This document shows, in pieces, positions 61,756 through 64,000 of a stretch of 64,000 bases of DNA; positions within the stretch are counted from its first letter, which is position 1, and the number at the start of each line of letters is the position of its first letter. The notes under the pieces were generated by a model. It was given only the letters and a program-made list of their open reading frames with translations. It was not told where the DNA came from and searched no databases. Source of the DNA: Linderina pennispora (lineage: Eukaryota > Kickxellomycota > Kickxellomycetes > Kickxellales > Kickxellaceae); assembly GCF_002104995.1 (NCBI RefSeq), contig NW_024468251.1, positions 1,550,001 to 1,614,000 of the forward strand, read 5' to 3'. The translations under genes and the position numbers were made by a program.

Positions 61756-62276
61756 AATAGAAACATTTCTGGCCATGCCGCCAGTTGGATGAGTAGAGGA
61801 GCGACCAGACATACTGGCTCTGTGATACTAGAAGCATAAGGAAGATGGACTGGAAGACGATCATCAGAGAAGAAAAAAGGAGGACCTATGTAAGGCTTGT
61901 AATAAGCAATGCGGACAATTGGAATAGCTGTACGCTCTCGGAAAACAAAGGTCAGAGCGTGGAGATTGGTACCCAGACATGATACAAAAAGGAGGGAAGT
62001 GGGCCCTAAGCTCTGCGCGATTGCTCACAGGCCATTGTGCTGGCGCTGTTGATAGTATGGTTTGTAGATCAGCTTGCAGCCGTTAATCATCACAGGTAGC
62101 GAGATGAAAGGGCACAGCTCGTTGTTACGTTAGACTGGGCAATGGTCATACCAAATCCTTGATGAGTAGAGGCAGGAAGAAAGGAACTGGTGGTAAACAG
62201 AAGGCGTCGGCAGAAGGACAAAAGCAAGCTTGAGTTTATGTATATACTAATTTACTCTAATTCATCAATTACTGAG
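61756..62276. other. Intergenic, nothing recognised
   Basis: Purine-rich, no gene supported. Confidence 0.5.
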
Positions 62277-62358
62277 GGTCAGATGGCCGAGCGGTCTAAG
62301 GCGCTGCGTTAAGGCCGCAGTCTCTCCGGAGGCGTGGGTTCGAATCCCACTCTGATCA
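62277..62358 (+). tRNA. tRNA-Leu (AAG)
   Basis: 82 nt. Same as the tRNA-Leu(UAG) at 36166-36247 except in the anticodon loop (TTAAGGC, anticodon AAG) and one base of the variable region. A T-run follows at 62370 (CCTTTTTTGC), the Pol III terminator. Confidence 0.93.
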
Positions 62359-64000
62359 ACGTAACCCTCCTTTTTTGCTTTTGTCGACGAAGCTGAGGCG
62401 ACGGTTACAAGACCTCTCTTTTTTTTTTGCTGCTAACAGTATCGATGTACAGATCACAATCAAATTTATTTACATCCTAAGTGGATTGTGGCGTCACCTG
62501 CCTGTACTTTAGACTCTCCAATCGTGCTAGCTCTGCTTTGTTGGTATCGATCATGTTGCCCATGGTGGCGCAGGAGAGACTCCTGATCTTGAATTTCAAG
62601 GCTGAAACACACACGTACAAAGGCCCAGACAGCCGAACAGCCTCCCTTCTTCCCCTTACACATATTTTTGAGAAGTTGTTTTTCCATATACCGGACAACC
62701 ACTCATCTTCTAGGTTAACAGATCCTAACATATACTAATACACCCTTTGTTTACCATTTGGTTCCTAAGCTCCGCTTGTTTTTTTTGTTTTTTTGTTTTT
62801 ATCTAACCTGCTAGCTGTTTTTTTCATGAATCGTACACATACCACTTTGCACACCTATCTCATAGCTTACTGATAAATAGTGCTTGGCAGTAAATCTATA
62901 TCACCCAGTTCTAGAGATATGGTTAGGCGAAAGCAGAGCATAAGCATATGTCTGAAAGAGATATATGCAAAGGGACCAGAACTGGGCAAGTATATGAACA
63001 ATGAGACTATGGATCATTTGCTTAGCTGCACTATGTCTTTTGTTATGACACCCAGAGCCTAACTTTTTACACAAATATCTGATGTAGGTGTTAAGCATGG
63101 TGGCACAGGGCAGTGTTAGCAGCATGATGTTAAGATTAACCATATACTTAAAAGGGCCTCAAGCACCCAACAGTCCACCTTTTCTCCTCAATTTTGCTCT
63201 CATATATATATTCCCCTATATATGGTAATAAATACTTGTCTGATTATTAATAGTAGGAGCAGAGCATTATGATAGAGAGCAGATACCTTGGCATATCCCT
63301 CATGGCCATAGTCTATCTATGCTCAGCCATACGATTTGTCAATGCGTGTGTCTCTTTGGCTTCTGATGTGGTACTACTGACACATATGGCATTATGCTTC
63401 TAATCGACTAGACAAGGCAAGTATTGGTTTGGGCCAGCAGCTGTAGAGTCTAATCAACCGCACCTCCTACACTGTAGATCGTCACCTCTTGCTTCCACAC
63501 TCTCTTTATCATATTCAATTATTATTAGCATGATGCCTCACTACTATCATATACACGAGGATCTAATAAGCACTGGATGTCACGATGAAGACTTCAGAAG
63601 CTCTCGGTGACGATAAAACCAACATCGGGCAAGCCAACATGTTGACCTTCAGAGAGTCCAGTAGTTATGAGCTTTATGTCATGAATATAACCAGAAATTG
63701 CTGAAGAGAAAAAAGGGAGGATGGGCCATTCTGGCCTATAATGTCTATACAGGTAGGGATTTGGATCTGCACATAGTGGTGAAGGGCATGGGGTTGCCCG
63801 AATGTCAGCACGACAAAATGTATAATGCGCATGAGCGTGGTCGCAGGGGAATAGAGCAGCCAAGATACATCGTCTCATCAAGGAATCAGTATCTTGACAA
63901 CTTTTGTCATTCCAGCTTTCCTGTCTTTCCCATTCCCCGGTTACCAAGGTCAAAGATGAACGAGTAGATCATTATGAAATCTATTCACCAGTTAAAAAGC
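62359..64000. other. Gene-poor end of the window
   Basis: AT-rich, short open frames only. The frame at 62880-63062 ends with 'NETMDHLLSC', which recalls the zinc-binding C-terminus of LINE reverse transcriptases; too short to be sure. TATATATA runs near 63203-63222. Nothing else supported. Confidence 0.4.

Noticed and set aside
62880-63062. LINE reverse-transcriptase remnant
   Set aside because: Only one short motif (NETMDHLLSC) is suggestive; not enough for a separate feature.

Overview
The window reads as a chromosome segment from a filamentous, early-diverging (zygomycete-grade) fungus. Genes are compact, with 69-184 bp introns (GT-AG, one GC-AG). Host coding sequence is GC-rich, TATA boxes lie about 100 bp upstream of starts, and gene content includes items usually lost in Dikarya (an INTS11 Integrator nuclease, a Zwilch-like kinetochore protein) next to a secreted GH46 chitosanase. 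Kickxellomycotina is my best guess from this mix; it is an inference, not a proof.

Layout. 1-11 kb: VPS9 Rab5-GEF (partial), HbrB/PRR5-like TORC2 subunit, GH46 chitosanase divergent from a pirin, two decayed paralogues of an unrecognised family, and a 7TM GPCR-like protein. 11.5-15 kb: a Fanzor (eukaryotic TnpB relative) element, copy 1, carrying a solo LTR. 15-33 kb: MFS permease, transketolase, INTS11, a frame-broken secreted chitin-binding-like protein, PMP47-type carrier, an unrecognised protein, ARL2 overlapping tail-to-tail with a Zwilch-like gene, a decayed intron-less acyl-CoA synthetase, tRNA-Asp, and an Ser-Asp repeat secreted protein. 33.6-36.3 kb: AT-rich DNA with possible retroelement debris, tRNA-Gly and tRNA-Leu(UAG). 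36.3-52.6 kb: a nested transposon island. 52.9-64 kb: two intact long-chain acyl-CoA synthetases around a membrane-anchored UMP/CMP-kinase-like protein, ASCC1-like gene, an orphan MutS fragment, tRNA-Leu(AAG) and featureless DNA.

The island is the exciting part. Two Fanzor copies lie head to head (copy 2 minus, copy 3 plus). They are invaded by a previously unfamiliar kind of DDE (Harbinger/DDE_Tnp_4-like) DNA transposon that is bounded by 397-bp terminal DIRECT repeats, not only short inverted ends. One such element (I, 41268-50231) sits in Fanzor copy 3 with a 3-bp duplication (ATT). A second (II, 43052-47299) sits inside element I with duplication AGA, and a 462-bp relative (P2) sits in it with duplication ACT. 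Subtracting the insertions, element I is exactly 4248 bp, the same as element II. Each element carries a 547-aa protein, an 84-aa protein and a 409-aa DDE transposase. Each 397-bp repeat holds a 60-bp-arm palindrome with a 46-bp spacer. The spacer is flipped in both repeats of element II and unflipped in the others, and two point variants are shared only by the two repeats of element I, so the paired repeats of one element behave like LTRs. Two solo repeats with their own 3-bp duplications are also present.

The three Fanzor genes are all damaged, but each keeps a conserved ~150-160-nt stretch between the stop codon and the element's right end that ends in small hairpins, the expected place of the guide (omega) RNA. 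Many conserved single-copy genes in the window also show single-base frameshifts, often at homopolymers, so part of the apparent gene breakage may be consensus error; this matters when judging which genes are truly dead.
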